This document shows positions 34,146 through 44,081 of a DNA stretch of 64,000 bases, piece by piece (position 1 is the first letter of the stretch; each line of letters opens with the position of its first letter). The translations under genes were made by a program, and so were the position numbers. The notes beneath the pieces are model-generated. The model was not told where the DNA came from. It saw only the letters and a program-made list of their open reading frames with translations, and ran no database searches. Source of the DNA: a bacterium (GTDB lineage Bacteria; UBP4; UBA4092; JAOAEQ01); the NCBI GenBank assembly GCA_026416715.1, contig JAOAEQ010000004.1, positions 81,642 to 145,641 on the forward strand. Reading direction: 5' to 3'.

Positions 34146-35459
34146 CTATTTCATTAGCTGTTCTCTCGCTTCACCGACGACATACAATGAACCGGTGATA
34201 CAAATTAAATCATTTCTATCAGCTAATTGTAACGCATATTGTATCGCATCAGGGATATGCTTGACAATAGTTATCCGTGGCGGATTCGATTTCAGCGCAA
34301 ATGTATCCGTTGCATTAATCTGGGTTGATAAGGTTTCCGGCGGAATCGCGCGATGCGTTTTTGCCGCCGTGAGGATAACTTCTTTTGCTAACGGACAGAG
34401 TAGTTCCAGCATTTTCCGACTCTCTTTATCATTGGCAATCCCGATGATTAGATAGAGATTCTCATAGTTGAATTCATCGAGTAACGCTGAGGTTAATGAT
34501 TCAATACCAGCAACATTATGCGCTCCGTCGAGAACGATCATCGGTTCTTGTCTCACCACTTCTAATCTCCCTGGCCAAACCGTTTTTTTCAATCCTTCCG
34601 CTATCGCAGAACGACAGTCGCAACCGTAAGCAGATTCCATAGCTTCAATTCCTGCAACGGCTAACGTTGCATTGACCAACTGATGTTTACCACGCAATGG
34701 AATTTCAAGATGCGGATAAACATTATTAACCGTGGCAATGGTAAATCGGCGGGTATCGAACTCATTCAAGTCCTCTTGATACGCGATATCCTTCGGATAG
34801 ACGATTAACTCCGCAGTACGTTCTGCGCAGACCCGCTGGATTTCGGTTAACGCTTCTCCAGCAGCACCGGTGATAACTATCGCATGCGGTTTGATTATCC
34901 CCGCTTTTTCATAAGCGATTTTGGCTAAAGTATCGCCGAGATATTGCATATGGTCGAACGTGATATTCGTTATCACCGCTACTTTCGCAGAAACAACATT
35001 CGTTGCATCAAGCCGGCCGCCCATCCCAACTTCGAGAACCAGATACTCTACGTTATTCTGGGCGAAATAATCGAGCGCTATCGCTGTGGTAACCTCAAAA
35101 AAGGTTGGGTGCAATCCCTGATTGTCATCCGCAACTTGTTTTGCGATTGGCTGAATTTTTTCGACGAATCGAACTAACTCGGATTCGGTTATCTGCTTGC
35201 CATTAATCTGCATCCGTTCTTCAAATTTCACTAAATGCGGTGAGGTATAGAGACCAACCTTATATCCGGCACTGGTTAGAATACTTGCACAATATGCAGC
35301 TACTGACCCTTTTCCATTGGTTCCAGCGATATGAATCGCCCGCAAGGTTTCCTGCGGATTCCCGAGTAATTCCATCATCCGCTGGATATTATGCAGTCCG
35401 AATTTAATTCCAAACTGCTCAAGTGAATATAGATACGATATCGCTTCTTGGTAGTTCAT
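34146..35459 (-). CDS. folC: folylpolyglutamate synthase/dihydrofolate synthase
   Basis: 437 residues starting MNYQEAISYLYSLE. A longer in-frame version (to 35555) would add 32 Cys/Arg-rich residues read from a repeat-like spacer and is rejected. Mur-ligase fold: P-loop GTNGKGSVAAY, KFEERMQING, GMGGRLDATN, GAHNVAG. Adds glutamate to folates (and forms dihydrofolate). Follows accD, an order also known from Pseudomonas and Geobacter trpBA-accD-folC clusters. Confidence 0.96.
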   Translation of the reverse strand: MNYQEAISYLYSLEQFGIKFGLHNIQRMMELLGNPQETLRAIHIAGTNGKGSVAAYCASILTSAGYKVGLYTSPHLVKFEERMQINGKQITESELVRFVEKIQPIAKQVADDNQGLHPTFFEVTTAIALDYFAQNNVEYLVLEVGMGGRLDATNVVSAKVAVITNITFDHMQYLGDTLAKIAYEKAGIIKPHAIVITGAAGEALTEIQRVCAERTAELIVYPKDIAYQEDLNEFDTRRFTIATVNNVYPHLEIPLRGKHQLVNATLAVAGIEAMESAYGCDCRSAIAEGLKKTVWPGRLEVVRQEPMIVLDGAHNVAGIESLTSALLDEFNYENLYLIIGIANDKESRKMLELLCPLAKEVILTAAKTHRAIPPETLSTQINATDTFALKSNPPRITIVKHIPDAIQYALQLADRNDLICITGSLYVVGEAREQLMK

Positions 35460-35565
35460 AGTTGGACTGCGGAAAACTCGTTCCCACTTGGTTTTAGAAC
35501 GCTTGCTGCAACATAGCCTCTGGCAAGCTTGGGTAAGAAAAGATGGCGCAAACAAGGTTGCGCAT
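35460..35565. repeat. repeat-like spacer between accD and folC
   Basis: 106 bases containing CAACATAGCCT and AAGCTTGGGTAA, also found in similar form near 51530-51595, plus a 6-bp stem around 35546-35563. Looks like a degraded dispersed element. Confidence 0.4.
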
Positions 35566-36450
35566 TTAACAGTTTGAGCGAAATGGATTCCTGGATTGGT
35601 TATTCGTTAACAGGGTAATAACCTGCGCGATCGTATTTTTTAATTCCCGGCGATCAACGATAATATCAATAAATCCGTGTTCTAATAAAAATTCTGACCG
35701 CTGGAATCCTGGCGGTAACTGCTGACGGATAGTCTGCTCGATAACCCGCGGTCCAGCAAATCCGATTAACGCTTTCGGTTCGGCAATCACCACATCGCCC
35801 AGTGATGCGTATGATGCCATGACTCCCGCAGTTGTCGGATTCGTTAACACCGAAATATACGGAATTCGCGCTTGCGCTAATTTCGATAATGCGGCGCTGG
35901 TTTTCGCCATCTGCATTAAGGATAATATCCCTTCCTGCATTCGCGCTCCGCCAGTAGTTGAAATAATCACGACCGGCATGTTCGTGGCTAACCCACGTTC
36001 AATCGTTCGCGTGACCTTTTCGCCAACCACTGACCCCATACTGCCGCCGATAAACCCGAATTCCATTATCCCGATTGCAACAGGAATACCATTGATTTTT
36101 CCTTCGCCGCAGATTATCGCTTCGTTGATACCAAGTTTTTTCACCGATTCTGCTATCCGAGCTGGATACCTCTTCGAATCCGTGAATTCAAGCGGGTCGG
36201 CAGATTGAATCTGCGCATCGAATTCAACGAAACTTCCGGTATCGAGCGTATATGCTATCCGTTCTTTTGCCGAAATCCGAAAATGATACCCGCATTTCGG
36301 GCATACTTTTAGATTCGCTTCCAACTGTTTATTATCGAGAATCGCGGAACATTCCTCGCATTTCGTCCATAAACCGTCTGGAATTTGAACCCGCTTCTTT
36401 TCTTTCGGAACAGATAACGTGGTATATTCCGGTTTTTTAAACCAAGCCAT
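35566..36450 (-). CDS. accD: acetyl-CoA carboxylase carboxyltransferase subunit beta
   Basis: 294 residues from MAWFKKPEY. N-terminal zinc ribbon with Cys31, Cys34, Cys50, Cys53, then the carboxyltransferase crotonase-fold domain (GEGKINGIPVAIGIMEFGF, GGSMGSVVGEK, STTGGARMQEG). Transfers CO2 from biotin to acetyl-CoA to make malonyl-CoA, with AccA, which is not in the window. Follows trpA by 59 bases. Confidence 0.97.
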   Translation of the reverse strand: MAWFKKPEYTTLSVPKEKKRVQIPDGLWTKCEECSAILDNKQLEANLKVCPKCGYHFRISAKERIAYTLDTGSFVEFDAQIQSADPLEFTDSKRYPARIAESVKKLGINEAIICGEGKINGIPVAIGIMEFGFIGGSMGSVVGEKVTRTIERGLATNMPVVIISTTGGARMQEGILSLMQMAKTSAALSKLAQARIPYISVLTNPTTAGVMASYASLGDVVIAEPKALIGFAGPRVIEQTIRQQLPPGFQRSEFLLEHGFIDIIVDRRELKNTIAQVITLLTNNQSRNPFRSNC

Positions 36451-36462
36451 ATACATTACATC

Positions 36463-36490
36463 CCAATATCAAAATCCAAATGTCAAATGG
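36463..36490. repeat. dispersed AAAATCCAAATGTCAAAT-type repeat
   Basis: Copy of the A-rich intergenic repeat in the trpA-accD gap. Confidence 0.5.
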
Positions 36491-36509
36491 AAATTTTCCC
36501 TATTGAACC

Positions 36510-37310
36510 TTAACCTTTAGTACCTTGAGCTAACCGTTTAACAAATTTTGCTACTTGATGAACTAAATCTTGCTTCCCGATATTCTGCTCGATGAGATTA
36601 ACAATCGCACTGCCGACGATAACGCCATCCGCACCCCAGTTGACTATCTGCCGAACCTGCGCCGGATTTGAAATCCCGAATCCGACCGCAACCGGTTTAT
36701 CCGTCAACCGTTTAATCTTTCTAATTGATGCAGCAATATCAGTTGCAACCTGTTTCCTTACGCCGGTTACCCCAGTTAGAGATACATAGTATACAAAACC
36801 GCTACTACTTTTTGCAACTAATTTTATTCGAGCAGGAGTACTAGTCGGCGCTAATAGGAAAATCGTATCTAACCCAGTTTTCCGTGATGCTTGGATAAGT
36901 TCGTTCGCTTCTTCAGGCGGTAAATCCGGAACGATAACGCCATCGAGTCCGGCGTTAACTCCATCCTGTGCGAACTTTTCTATCCCATATTGCAGGATTG
37001 GATTATAATATGACATAAATACCAGTGGAATTTGCGTTTGGTTTCGCAACTCTTTAACCAGAGCAATAACATTTCTAAGTTGCGTTCCTCTAGCTAGCGC
37101 TCGTTGTGATGCTTTCTGAATCGTTGGTCCGTCAGCTATCGGGTCAGAAAATGGAATCCCTAACTCGATGATATCCGCTCCGGATTCTGCTAATGCTAAC
37201 ACCAGTTTTTCAGTTGTTCCCAAATCCGGGTCACCAGCGGTAATATACGCGATTAACGCTGCCCGATTCTCTTGTTTGGTTATTTCAAATTTATGTTGAA
37301 TTCTTGACAT
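36510..37310 (-). CDS. trpA: tryptophan synthase alpha subunit
   Basis: 266 residues from MSRIQHKFEI, 5 bases after the trpB stop. Catalytic Glu49 (IIELGIPFSDP) and Asp60 (DPIADGPTIQ) are present, with the phosphate-binding end GFGISNP and GVIVGSAIV. Cleaves indole-3-glycerol phosphate; indole is channelled to TrpB. The alternative start at 37328 lies inside trpB and is not needed. Confidence 0.97.
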   Translation of the reverse strand: MSRIQHKFEITKQENRAALIAYITAGDPDLGTTEKLVLALAESGADIIELGIPFSDPIADGPTIQKASQRALARGTQLRNVIALVKELRNQTQIPLVFMSYYNPILQYGIEKFAQDGVNAGLDGVIVPDLPPEEANELIQASRKTGLDTIFLLAPTSTPARIKLVAKSSSGFVYYVSLTGVTGVRKQVATDIAASIRKIKRLTDKPVAVGFGISNPAQVRQIVNWGADGVIVGSAIVNLIEQNIGKQDLVHQVAKFVKRLAQGTKG

Positions 37311-37315
37311 AATCG

Positions 37316-38530
37316 CTATTTTCCGCAATGTTTACTTACCTGCTGCACATCTTTATCTCCCCGACCGGAAAGGTTGATAACGATAATCTGGTTCTTTTTC
37401 AGTTTCGGCGCAAGTTTGCAGGTATATGCGACTGCATGGGCGCTTTCTAACGCCGGGATAATGCCTTCCAGTTCCGCTAAAAGCTGGAACGCTGCCAGCG
37501 CTTCTTTATCAGTTATCGCAACATATTCTGCACGACCGCTCTTTTTATAGAAGCTATGCTCAGGCCCAACTCCGGGGTAATCGAGTCCAGCGGAAATCGA
37601 ATGCGTTGGCAGAATCTGTCCATTGTTATCCTGCAGAACATAACTTTTACTGCCATGCAGAACGCCGATTGACCCCGCACATAACGATGCCGCATGTTTT
37701 CCGGTTTTCATCCCTAACCCAGCAGCTTCAACGCCGATAAATTTAACCGATGTATCCCAATAAAACGGATAAAATAATCCGATCGCATTACTGCCACCAC
37801 CGACGCAAGCTACGAGATAATCCGGTAATCTACCTTCTTTCTGTTGAATCTGCCGTTTCGTTTCTTTGCCGATAACTGATTGGAAATCGCGAACCATCAT
37901 CGGGAACGGATGCACTCCACTTACCGAACCGAAGATATAGTTGGTATCTCGAACATTAGTTATCCAATCGCGAAACGCTTCATTAATTGCATCTTTTAAC
38001 GTTCTACTCCCTGATTTGACTGGGATAACTCGCGCTCCTAGCAATTCCATTCGGAAAACGTTCAATGCTTGCCGATGGCAATCTTCTTCTCCCATATAGA
38101 TATCGCAGGTCAGGTTGAATAACGCGGCAACCGTTGCGGTTGCTACCCCATGCTGACCAGCGCCGGTTTCTGCAATCACTCGCGGTTTCCCCATTCGTTT
38201 GGTTAATAATGCCTGACCGATAGTATTATTTATTTTATGCGCGCCGGTATGACATAAATCTTCCCGTTTCAGATATATTTTCGCACCACCGAGATATTTC
38301 GTTAACCGTTCAGCGAAATAGAGTGGAGTTGGCCGCCCAGCATATTCTTGCAGATAATAATTCAATTCTTTCGTAAACGCCGGGTCGGTTTTCGCTTTCC
38401 GATAAGCATACTCGAGTTCGTCGAGACACGGCATTAACGTTTCCGGCGCAAATTTCCCGCCGAAAATATCGAAATGACCACTTCGATTAGGTAACATTTT
38501 TCGTATAGACATATTGTTCAATTTTGACAA
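37316..38530 (-). CDS. trpB: tryptophan synthase beta subunit
   Basis: 404 residues, TrpB1 type. PLP-binding Lys99 in [20 protein letters not shown], and the Gly-rich phosphate loop [12 protein letters not shown]. Condenses indole and serine. The start could be MSKLNN (38530) or MSIRKM six residues later; neither has a strong ribosome site. Between trpF and trpA. Confidence 0.97.
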   Translation of the reverse strand: MSKLNNMSIRKMLPNRSGHFDIFGGKFAPETLMPCLDELEYAYRKAKTDPAFTKELNYYLQEYAGRPTPLYFAERLTKYLGGAKIYLKREDLCHTGAHKINNTIGQALLTKRMGKPRVIAETGAGQHGVATATVAALFNLTCDIYMGEEDCHRQALNVFRMELLGARVIPVKSGSRTLKDAINEAFRDWITNVRDTNYIFGSVSGVHPFPMMVRDFQSVIGKETKRQIQQKEGRLPDYLVACVGGGSNAIGLFYPFYWDTSVKFIGVEAAGLGMKTGKHAASLCAGSIGVLHGSKSYVLQDNNGQILPTHSISAGLDYPGVGPEHSFYKKSGRAEYVAITDKEALAAFQLLAELEGIIPALESAHAVAYTCKLAPKLKKNQIIVINLSGRGDKDVQQVSKHCGK

Positions 38531-38566
38531 TATAGCATTTTGCCTTGGAATTTATAGCTGTTCTGA

Positions 38567-39184
38567 CTAACCAAACTTCCGCACTGCTTCAATAAATCGT
38601 CTCATCTTCTCAAAGTCTTTCTTGCCAGGAGATGATTCGACACCGGTACTCACATCAACCGCATACGGATTTACCGCTTGAATTGCTTCTGCAACATTTT
38701 CCGGGGTTAATCCCCCAGCGAGAATAACCCGCCCATACGGTAGTGCGATTTTCGCTAACTCCCAATCGAACGTTTCCCCCGTGCCGCCCCGTTTCCCTTT
38801 AACTCGGGAATCGAGCAGATATGCTGAAACTATCCCTTTATACCCAGGCAACATTGATAAATCATCCGGATTTTTAACCCGAAACGATTTTATAACCTTT
38901 CTGCCGAACTGACTACAATATTCGGGGAGTTCATCGCCATGGAACTGGAGAACATTCAGTCGGCAGACGCTAGCGATATGTTTAACTACTTCTGCAGACT
39001 CGTTAACGAAAACGCCTACCGTGGTAATAAACGGCGGTAACTGTTTAATTATTTCCGTTGCGATTTCCGCATCAATCCGCCGAGGGCTTTTTGAAAAGAT
39101 GAAACCGAGCGCATCTGCGCCAAGTTCAACCGCTTTTTCCGCATCCGCTAAGTTGGTTATACCGCAAATTTTGATTTTTATCAT
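38567..39184 (-). CDS. trpF: phosphoribosylanthranilate isomerase
   Basis: 205 residues. KIKICGITN with Cys7 as general base, VGVFVNES, LLDSRVKGKRGGTG with the general-acid Asp, and LAGGLTPENV. Amadori rearrangement in tryptophan synthesis. A 129-base gap separates it from trpC upstream; downstream trpB follows after 36 bases. Confidence 0.97.
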   Translation of the reverse strand: MIKIKICGITNLADAEKAVELGADALGFIFSKSPRRIDAEIATEIIKQLPPFITTVGVFVNESAEVVKHIASVCRLNVLQFHGDELPEYCSQFGRKVIKSFRVKNPDDLSMLPGYKGIVSAYLLDSRVKGKRGGTGETFDWELAKIALPYGRVILAGGLTPENVAEAIQAVNPYAVDVSTGVESSPGKKDFEKMRRFIEAVRKFG

Positions 39185-39313
39185 AATATAAATACCTTAC
39201 CTGTTAATCCCAAGTTTGTCAAATCTAATTAACTTGACTCGGTATAGTGAAATGAGCGTTGACCTGTTCAAATTCCATATCTCTGTCCTTCCTGTTCGGG
39301 ATACATAAACAGG

Positions 39314-40102
39314 TTATAAACCGTATAACTCTTTTATTTTCAATGCGATATCGTGGTTCCGCATGAACGTTTCTCCGATGAGCAGGGCATCAACTCCGAG
39401 CGATTGCATTCTCAGAACATCATCTCGGGTTTTTATCCCACTTTCAGCAACGATAATACATTCTTTTGGGATATCGGAGATTAACCGTTCGGTTGTGGCA
39501 AGGTCAACTGTGAAGGATTTCAGGTCTCGGTTATTTATCCCAATTATTTCCGGTTCGATTTTTAGCGCCCGGTCGAGTTCCCGCTGGTTATGAACTTCAA
39601 CGAGCGTATATAGTCCGACTTCTTTCTGAGCAAGTTCGTTAAATTCCTGAAGTTGGGTATTATCTAATGCGGCAACAATGAGCAGAATCGCATCTGCGCC
39701 AGCAATCGCTGATTCATATATTTGATATGCATCAATAATAAAATCTTTCCGCAATAACGGTAGGGAAACTCGAGACCTAACCTGCGCTAGATATTCCAAT
39801 CTTCCAGAGAAAAACTTTTCATCGGTTAGAACCGAAATTGCATTCGCTCCGGTTCGTTCATATATTTCAGCGATTTGACTCGGATTGAACTCCGGTCGGA
39901 TTACCCCAGCGCTAGGGGAAGCTTTTTTAATTTCCGCAATCAGTTTGATTTTTTCTCCCGGTTTCCGAGAGATAGCGGCAGCGAAATCTCGCGGGATAAC
40001 TTTCTGCGCAGCTAGACTGCGTTTAAGTTCGTGCAGGGAAACCTGCTGTTTCCGGTTAGCTACTTCCTGTTTCTTATAAAAAATAATTTCGTCTAAAATC
40101 AT
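39314..40102 (-). CDS. trpC: indole-3-glycerol phosphate synthase
   Basis: 262 residues, TIM barrel. Key strands: LIAEIKKASPSAG, LRKDFIIDAYQI, IIGINNRDLKSF, IVAESGIKTRDD. Closes the indole ring from CdRP. A stand-alone enzyme, not fused to TrpF as in E. coli. Confidence 0.97.
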   Translation of the reverse strand: MILDEIIFYKKQEVANRKQQVSLHELKRSLAAQKVIPRDFAAAISRKPGEKIKLIAEIKKASPSAGVIRPEFNPSQIAEIYERTGANAISVLTDEKFFSGRLEYLAQVRSRVSLPLLRKDFIIDAYQIYESAIAGADAILLIVAALDNTQLQEFNELAQKEVGLYTLVEVHNQRELDRALKIEPEIIGINNRDLKSFTVDLATTERLISDIPKECIIVAESGIKTRDDVLRMQSLGVDALLIGETFMRNHDIALKIKELYGL

Positions 40103-40168
40103 AATAGTTGCCGAATGAATTAGTTGCTAGCGAATGAACCGAATCAAAACTCCTTGAAAACGTGCAGG

Positions 40169-41179
40169 TTATGCATTGGTGAGTTTCTTCAATTGTTCAA
40201 GTTTATCAAAAGCGGCACCGGAATCAATGGATTGCGCAGCTTTAGCGACGCCTTCCGCGAGGGTATTGGCTAAATCGGAAACGAGAATCGCTGCGCCAGC
40301 GTTCATGAGAACGATATCACGTCGCGGACCAGGTTTGCCTTTAAGAACCTCAAGTATTATTTGTGCGTTTTCTTCCGGGGTGCCGCCTTTGATACTGGAT
40401 AACGGCGCCGGATTGAATCCGAAATCTTTCGGGTCAACATAATAATCCATTAGTTTCCCTTGTTTCAGTTCAACGATTTTCGTATCTCCGGTAATGGTTA
40501 TTTCATCGAGTTTATCCGACCCATGCACAACGAGCGCATGGTTCGATCCCAGTTCTTTCAGAACCGCTGCTAGCGTATCCGTTAACTCTGCGGAATATAC
40601 CCCAAGCACCTGCGCGGTTGCCCCAGCTGGATTGGTTAACGGACCGAGAATATTAAATATGGTTCGAATTCCGATTTGCTGCCGGGGTCCAATCGCATAT
40701 TTCATCGCACTATGATATAACGGCGCAAACAGAAACCCTATCCCCAGTTCATTCACGCATCGTTCGGTTACTGTGATATCAACATCAATTTTCACACCGA
40801 GCGCTTTCAAAACATCCGCACTTCCGCAAGAACTTGATACCGACCGATTCCCATGTTTCGCAACAATACATCCTGCTCCTGCCGCAACGAACGCTGCACA
40901 GGTTGAGATGTTAAACGTTCCGCTGCGGTCACCGCCGGTTCCGCAGGTATCAACTACCGGCTGGCGAGTAGTCTGGATTTTCGTCGCTTTTTCCCGCATC
41001 ACCAGCGCACAGCCAGTGATTTCTTCTACCGTTTCCCCTTTCATCCGTAGCGCAGTGATAAACGACCCGATTTGCGCTTCCGTCGCTTCTCCGGACATAA
41101 TCTCGTTCATCACGGTTACCGCTTCTTCACGGGTTAAATCCTGTTTTTCGACTAATTTAGATATCGCTTCCTTAATCAT
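40169..41179 (-). CDS. trpD: anthranilate phosphoribosyltransferase
   Basis: 336 residues from MIKEAISKLVEKQ (GAGG ribosome site 10 bases upstream). Motifs: DTCGTGGDRSGTFN, KHGNRSVSS, IGPRQQIGIRTIFN. Transfers phosphoribosyl from PRPP to anthranilate. Stand-alone, not fused to TrpG. Separated from trpG by a ~720-base segment with HEPN/MNT remnants. Confidence 0.97.
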   Translation of the reverse strand: MIKEAISKLVEKQDLTREEAVTVMNEIMSGEATEAQIGSFITALRMKGETVEEITGCALVMREKATKIQTTRQPVVDTCGTGGDRSGTFNISTCAAFVAAGAGCIVAKHGNRSVSSSCGSADVLKALGVKIDVDITVTERCVNELGIGFLFAPLYHSAMKYAIGPRQQIGIRTIFNILGPLTNPAGATAQVLGVYSAELTDTLAAVLKELGSNHALVVHGSDKLDEITITGDTKIVELKQGKLMDYYVDPKDFGFNPAPLSSIKGGTPEENAQIILEVLKGKPGPRRDIVLMNAGAAILVSDLANTLAEGVAKAAQSIDSGAAFDKLEQLKKLTNA

Positions 41180-41369
41180 AAATTGAAAACCTCGATTCAC
41201 GAAACGGATAAATACCTATTTACCTCTGATAATCACAATTATAGTAGAATGATTAATGTATGATAATTATACAATATCTAGTGTTTTTTTGCAGGTGTTC
41301 TGTATGAATCCGTGGCTAGAAGTTTAAGAAGTTACCCAAAAGAAGAAATGCAATAATCGTGGATGCAAA

Positions 41370-41687
41370 TTATCCGATAACCAATTCGCCGGATTTCGCA
41401 AAATTAACAATCATTGATTTTTCATTATTCCATTCTGTAGGAGTCATTGCAACCGCTTCAATCGGCTCAAAAATTTCATAAATAGCATCTGATAATATTT
41501 CAATCCGTTCCCAATAGTTTTTATCAGCAAAATCTTCGGAGATAACTACCAAATCAATATCGCTACCTTCTCGAGCAGTTCCAGTTACATAAGAACCGAA
41601 TAATATTAACCGATCCACCTTAATCCCTTTCAACTCAATTACTTTACGAAACCGAGCAATAATTTCTAAAACTTGGTTTTTATCCAT
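41370..41687 (-). CDS. MNT-type minimal nucleotidyltransferase
   Basis: 105 residues with LFGSYVTGTAREGSDIDLVV, the GS-x10-DxD signature of minimal nucleotidyltransferases. In HEPN/MNT toxin-antitoxin pairs this protein is the antitoxin, AMPylating the HEPN RNase. It overlaps the HEPN-like frame by 22 bases, the usual arrangement. Complete for its family. Its partner looks truncated (see 41666-41980). Inserted between trpG and trpD. Confidence 0.85.
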   Translation of the reverse strand: MDKNQVLEIIARFRKVIELKGIKVDRLILFGSYVTGTAREGSDIDLVVISEDFADKNYWERIEILSDAIYEIFEPIEAVAMTPTEWNNEKSMIVNFAKSGELVIG

Positions 41688-41980
41688 GCTATCGCTTCCT
41701 CGCTGTTCGAAACAATTTCGCTGGTTATCACTTCCGTATATTCTTTCTGTAATATATCTATATCTTCCGGATACCGAGTTATTAGATTTGCTTCATTCAA
41801 TTTAACAAAAAAACGTGCCAGTTTTTCCGGTGGTTTTATTCCGATTTTGTTCACTAAATATATCAGGTTATGCACTTTCGGTGGAGTTTGTTTTAATCTC
41901 TCTAGAGTTTTACGAAATTGTTTAAAATCGGTTTTCCGACTTTCGTTAAGACCGATTCCGGATGGAATTGGACGCCCCAA
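41666..41980 (-). pseudogene. HEPN-domain protein, apparently 5'-truncated
   Basis: The frame continues through PPKVHNLIYLVNKIG, KLARFFVKLNEANLIT and RYPEDIDILQKEY, which match the second half of PF05168-type HEPN domains (the H-x-L block and the following helices). The first helices, with the expected AEK-ALKA pattern, are missing: residues 1-~28 of the frame are out-of-phase trpG sequence, since trpG stops at 41902. After that stop the only plausible start is a GTG near 41875 without a ribosome site. I read it as a decayed HEPN toxin next to an intact MNT gene; a short functional form cannot be excluded. Confidence 0.6.
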
Positions 41981-42465
41981 ATCGGGTATTGTTTATGCCG
42001 GAGTCCCATAATTTCGTTCTGGTCAGTCCAAGCGATGATTTCAAGCACCGGCGGTAATGTTTCTCGTTCAACGATGAGCGAATGATATCGCGTTGCTTCA
42101 AATGGATTTTCTATATTCTGGAATATCGTTTGTTCATTATGGTAAATCAAACAGGTTTTCCCATGCATTAATCGGTCAGCGCGTTTCACCACCCCACCGT
42201 AAACATAGCCGATACATTGATGACCAAGACATACACCAAGCGTCGGAATATTCGGGCTAATCTCCCGCAGAATATCATTCGAAATCGCCGCTTCTTTCGG
42301 CGTTTTCGGACCAGGTGAAATGACAATTTTCGACGGGTTCAGTTTCCGAATGGTATCCAAATCTATCTTATCGTTGCGATAGACTTTAATATCCTGACCC
42401 AGTTCGCCAAGGTATTGAACGAGATTATACGTGAAAGAATCGTAGTTATCGATTACTAATATCAT
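41902..42465 (-). CDS. trpG: anthranilate synthase glutamine amidotransferase subunit
   Basis: 187 residues. Class I glutamine amidotransferase with Cys79 (LGVCLGHQ) and His168/Glu170 (VQFHPESVLT). Supplies ammonia to TrpE. Ends normally (ILNNFVKL), so the HEPN-like frame that overlaps its 3' end is not part of it. 48 bases after trpE. Confidence 0.97.
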   Translation of the reverse strand: MILVIDNYDSFTYNLVQYLGELGQDIKVYRNDKIDLDTIRKLNPSKIVISPGPKTPKEAAISNDILREISPNIPTLGVCLGHQCIGYVYGGVVKRADRLMHGKTCLIYHNEQTIFQNIENPFEATRYHSLIVERETLPPVLEIIAWTDQNEIMGLRHKQYPIWGVQFHPESVLTKVGKPILNNFVKL

Positions 42466-42513
42466 ATTAAATTTAAAATTTACAATGCTAATTTTGCATT
42501 TTGAAATGAGTCT

Positions 42514-43989
42514 TTATTCAAGTCCTTCTTCTGCCAGTTCAATTGCGCGCAGCATCGCTTTCGCTTTATTCATCGTTTCCTGAAATTCATTCGCAGGAAC
42601 CGAATCCGCAACTAATCCCGCCCCTACCGAAATATAAGCGGTATCGTCTTTAATCAGAATCGTTCGAATGGTTATGCAGGTATCAAGGTTACCACTGAAA
42701 CTGAAATACCCGACCGCACCCGCATATATTCCTCTCCTTGTCGGTTCAAGTTCGTCGATAATCTCCATCGCGCGAATTTTCGGCGCGCCCGTAACGGTTC
42801 CCGCTGGGAAACAAGCACGTAACGCATCGAATTCATCGAGTCCATCGTTTAATTCGCCACGAACATTGCTCACGATATGCATAACATGCGAATATTTCTC
42901 GATCGTCATTAAATCCGTTACTTCAACGGTACCATATTTACTCACGCGACCGACATCATTTCGACCTAAATCAACCAGCATAATATGTTCCGCCCGTTCT
43001 TTCGGGTCAGCTAACAAATCTTCAATCAAATCATCATCTTCTTTCTCAGATTTGCCACGACGCCGCGTTCCTGCAATTGGTCTTACTTCAACCACGCGAT
43101 TTTCTACGCGAACCATAACTTCCGGCGATGACCCCGCTAATTTCAAATCACCAAATTGCAGATAATACATATACGGAGACGGATTAACCGACCGTAACGC
43201 ACGATAGATATCAAACGGGTCAGCGGAAATGTTCGTCTGTAACCGTTGGGCAAGAACAACTTGGAAAATATCGCCCGCTCGAATATATTCCAGCGCGCGT
43301 TCAACAGCGGATTCAAATTCCGATTGCGTAAAATTCGAGCTGAATTCATGCATCGGATGTTTATCAATTCTCGGTTTACTCGGTTCGACCGGTTCGCGCA
43401 GAATTTCAATCAACTGCTGGATCTGGTCAACTGCAGAGAAATATGCGGTATCAATATCGCTATTCTCAATATGCGCATTAGAAACCACCTTGATTTTATG
43501 CTGGACATGGTCGAAGATTAGAATCGCGTCGGTGAACATAAAATACGCATCCGGTACCGCTAGGTCGTCAGGATTCTTATCCGGAAGCACTTCCATAAAT
43601 CGCACCATATCATAACTCAAATACCCGACCGCACCGCCGTAAAACCGTGGTAGATTCGGGTCGGGAACGCTTGTATATTTGCGTAAGAGTTGTTTGAGCG
43701 AATCCAACGGGTCATTCACCGTTTTCTTTTCAATGAAACCACCGCGAATAATTTGGATTTCGTTCCCTTTACTCTTGAAAATCAGAGAAGGATTTACGCC
43801 GAGAAACGAATATCGAGCGATTTTTTCGCCTCCTTCAACGCTCTCTAATAAAAACGCATACTCTTGATGCATGAGTTTCCGGAATGCGGAAACCGGCGTC
43901 TCGATATCCGCTAAGATTTCTTTATAAACTGGGATAAGATTGCCTTGTTTCGCTTTTTCACGAAACTCAGCTAACGATGGATATATCAT
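42514..43989 (-). CDS. trpE: anthranilate synthase component I
   Basis: 491 residues. The N-terminal region has FLLESVEGG, the LLES element of the tryptophan feedback site, and the chorismate-binding domain has FQVVLAQRL, YMYYLQFGDLKLAGSSPE, RPIAGTRRRG, HIMLVDLGRNDVG, FPAGTVTGAPKIRAMEII. Converts chorismate to anthranilate with TrpG. Ninety-two bases after hisI, so it is probably read from the his-trp transcript. The leader holds a two-armed inverted repeat and no evident Trp-codon leader peptide. Confidence 0.97.
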   Translation of the reverse strand: MIYPSLAEFREKAKQGNLIPVYKEILADIETPVSAFRKLMHQEYAFLLESVEGGEKIARYSFLGVNPSLIFKSKGNEIQIIRGGFIEKKTVNDPLDSLKQLLRKYTSVPDPNLPRFYGGAVGYLSYDMVRFMEVLPDKNPDDLAVPDAYFMFTDAILIFDHVQHKIKVVSNAHIENSDIDTAYFSAVDQIQQLIEILREPVEPSKPRIDKHPMHEFSSNFTQSEFESAVERALEYIRAGDIFQVVLAQRLQTNISADPFDIYRALRSVNPSPYMYYLQFGDLKLAGSSPEVMVRVENRVVEVRPIAGTRRRGKSEKEDDDLIEDLLADPKERAEHIMLVDLGRNDVGRVSKYGTVEVTDLMTIEKYSHVMHIVSNVRGELNDGLDEFDALRACFPAGTVTGAPKIRAMEIIDELEPTRRGIYAGAVGYFSFSGNLDTCITIRTILIKDDTAYISVGAGLVADSVPANEFQETMNKAKAMLRAIELAEEGLE

Positions 43990-43996
43990 AACAATT

Positions 43997-44081
43997 AACC
44001 ACAGAGACCGCAGAGAAAAACTGAATAAATATATCTTTTACATTCTATTTTTCTCTGTTGTTCTCAGTATCCTCTGTGGTT
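43997..44081. repeat. two-armed inverted repeat between hisI and trpE
   Basis: AACCACAGAG (43997-44006) pairs with CTCTGTGGTT (44072-44081); inside, CAGAGAAAAA (44011-44020) pairs with TTTTTCTCTG (44048-44057). The hisI stop abuts it. The AACCACAGAG word recurs before hisF. Confidence 0.8.

Noticed and set aside
35460-35555. N-terminal extension of FolC by 32 residues
   Set aside because: The added residues come from a repeat-like spacer, are Cys/Arg-rich and match nothing in FolC; MNYQEAISYLY at 35459 fits the family start.
42668-43165. 165-codon open frame antisense to trpE
   Set aside because: Mirror frame of a strongly conserved gene; composition is Ser/Arg-rich, with no ribosome site or family match.
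43990-44081. Classical trp attenuator with leader peptide before trpE
   Set aside because: No short frame with tandem Trp codons; the hairpins match a dispersed repeat rather than a terminator/antiterminator pair.
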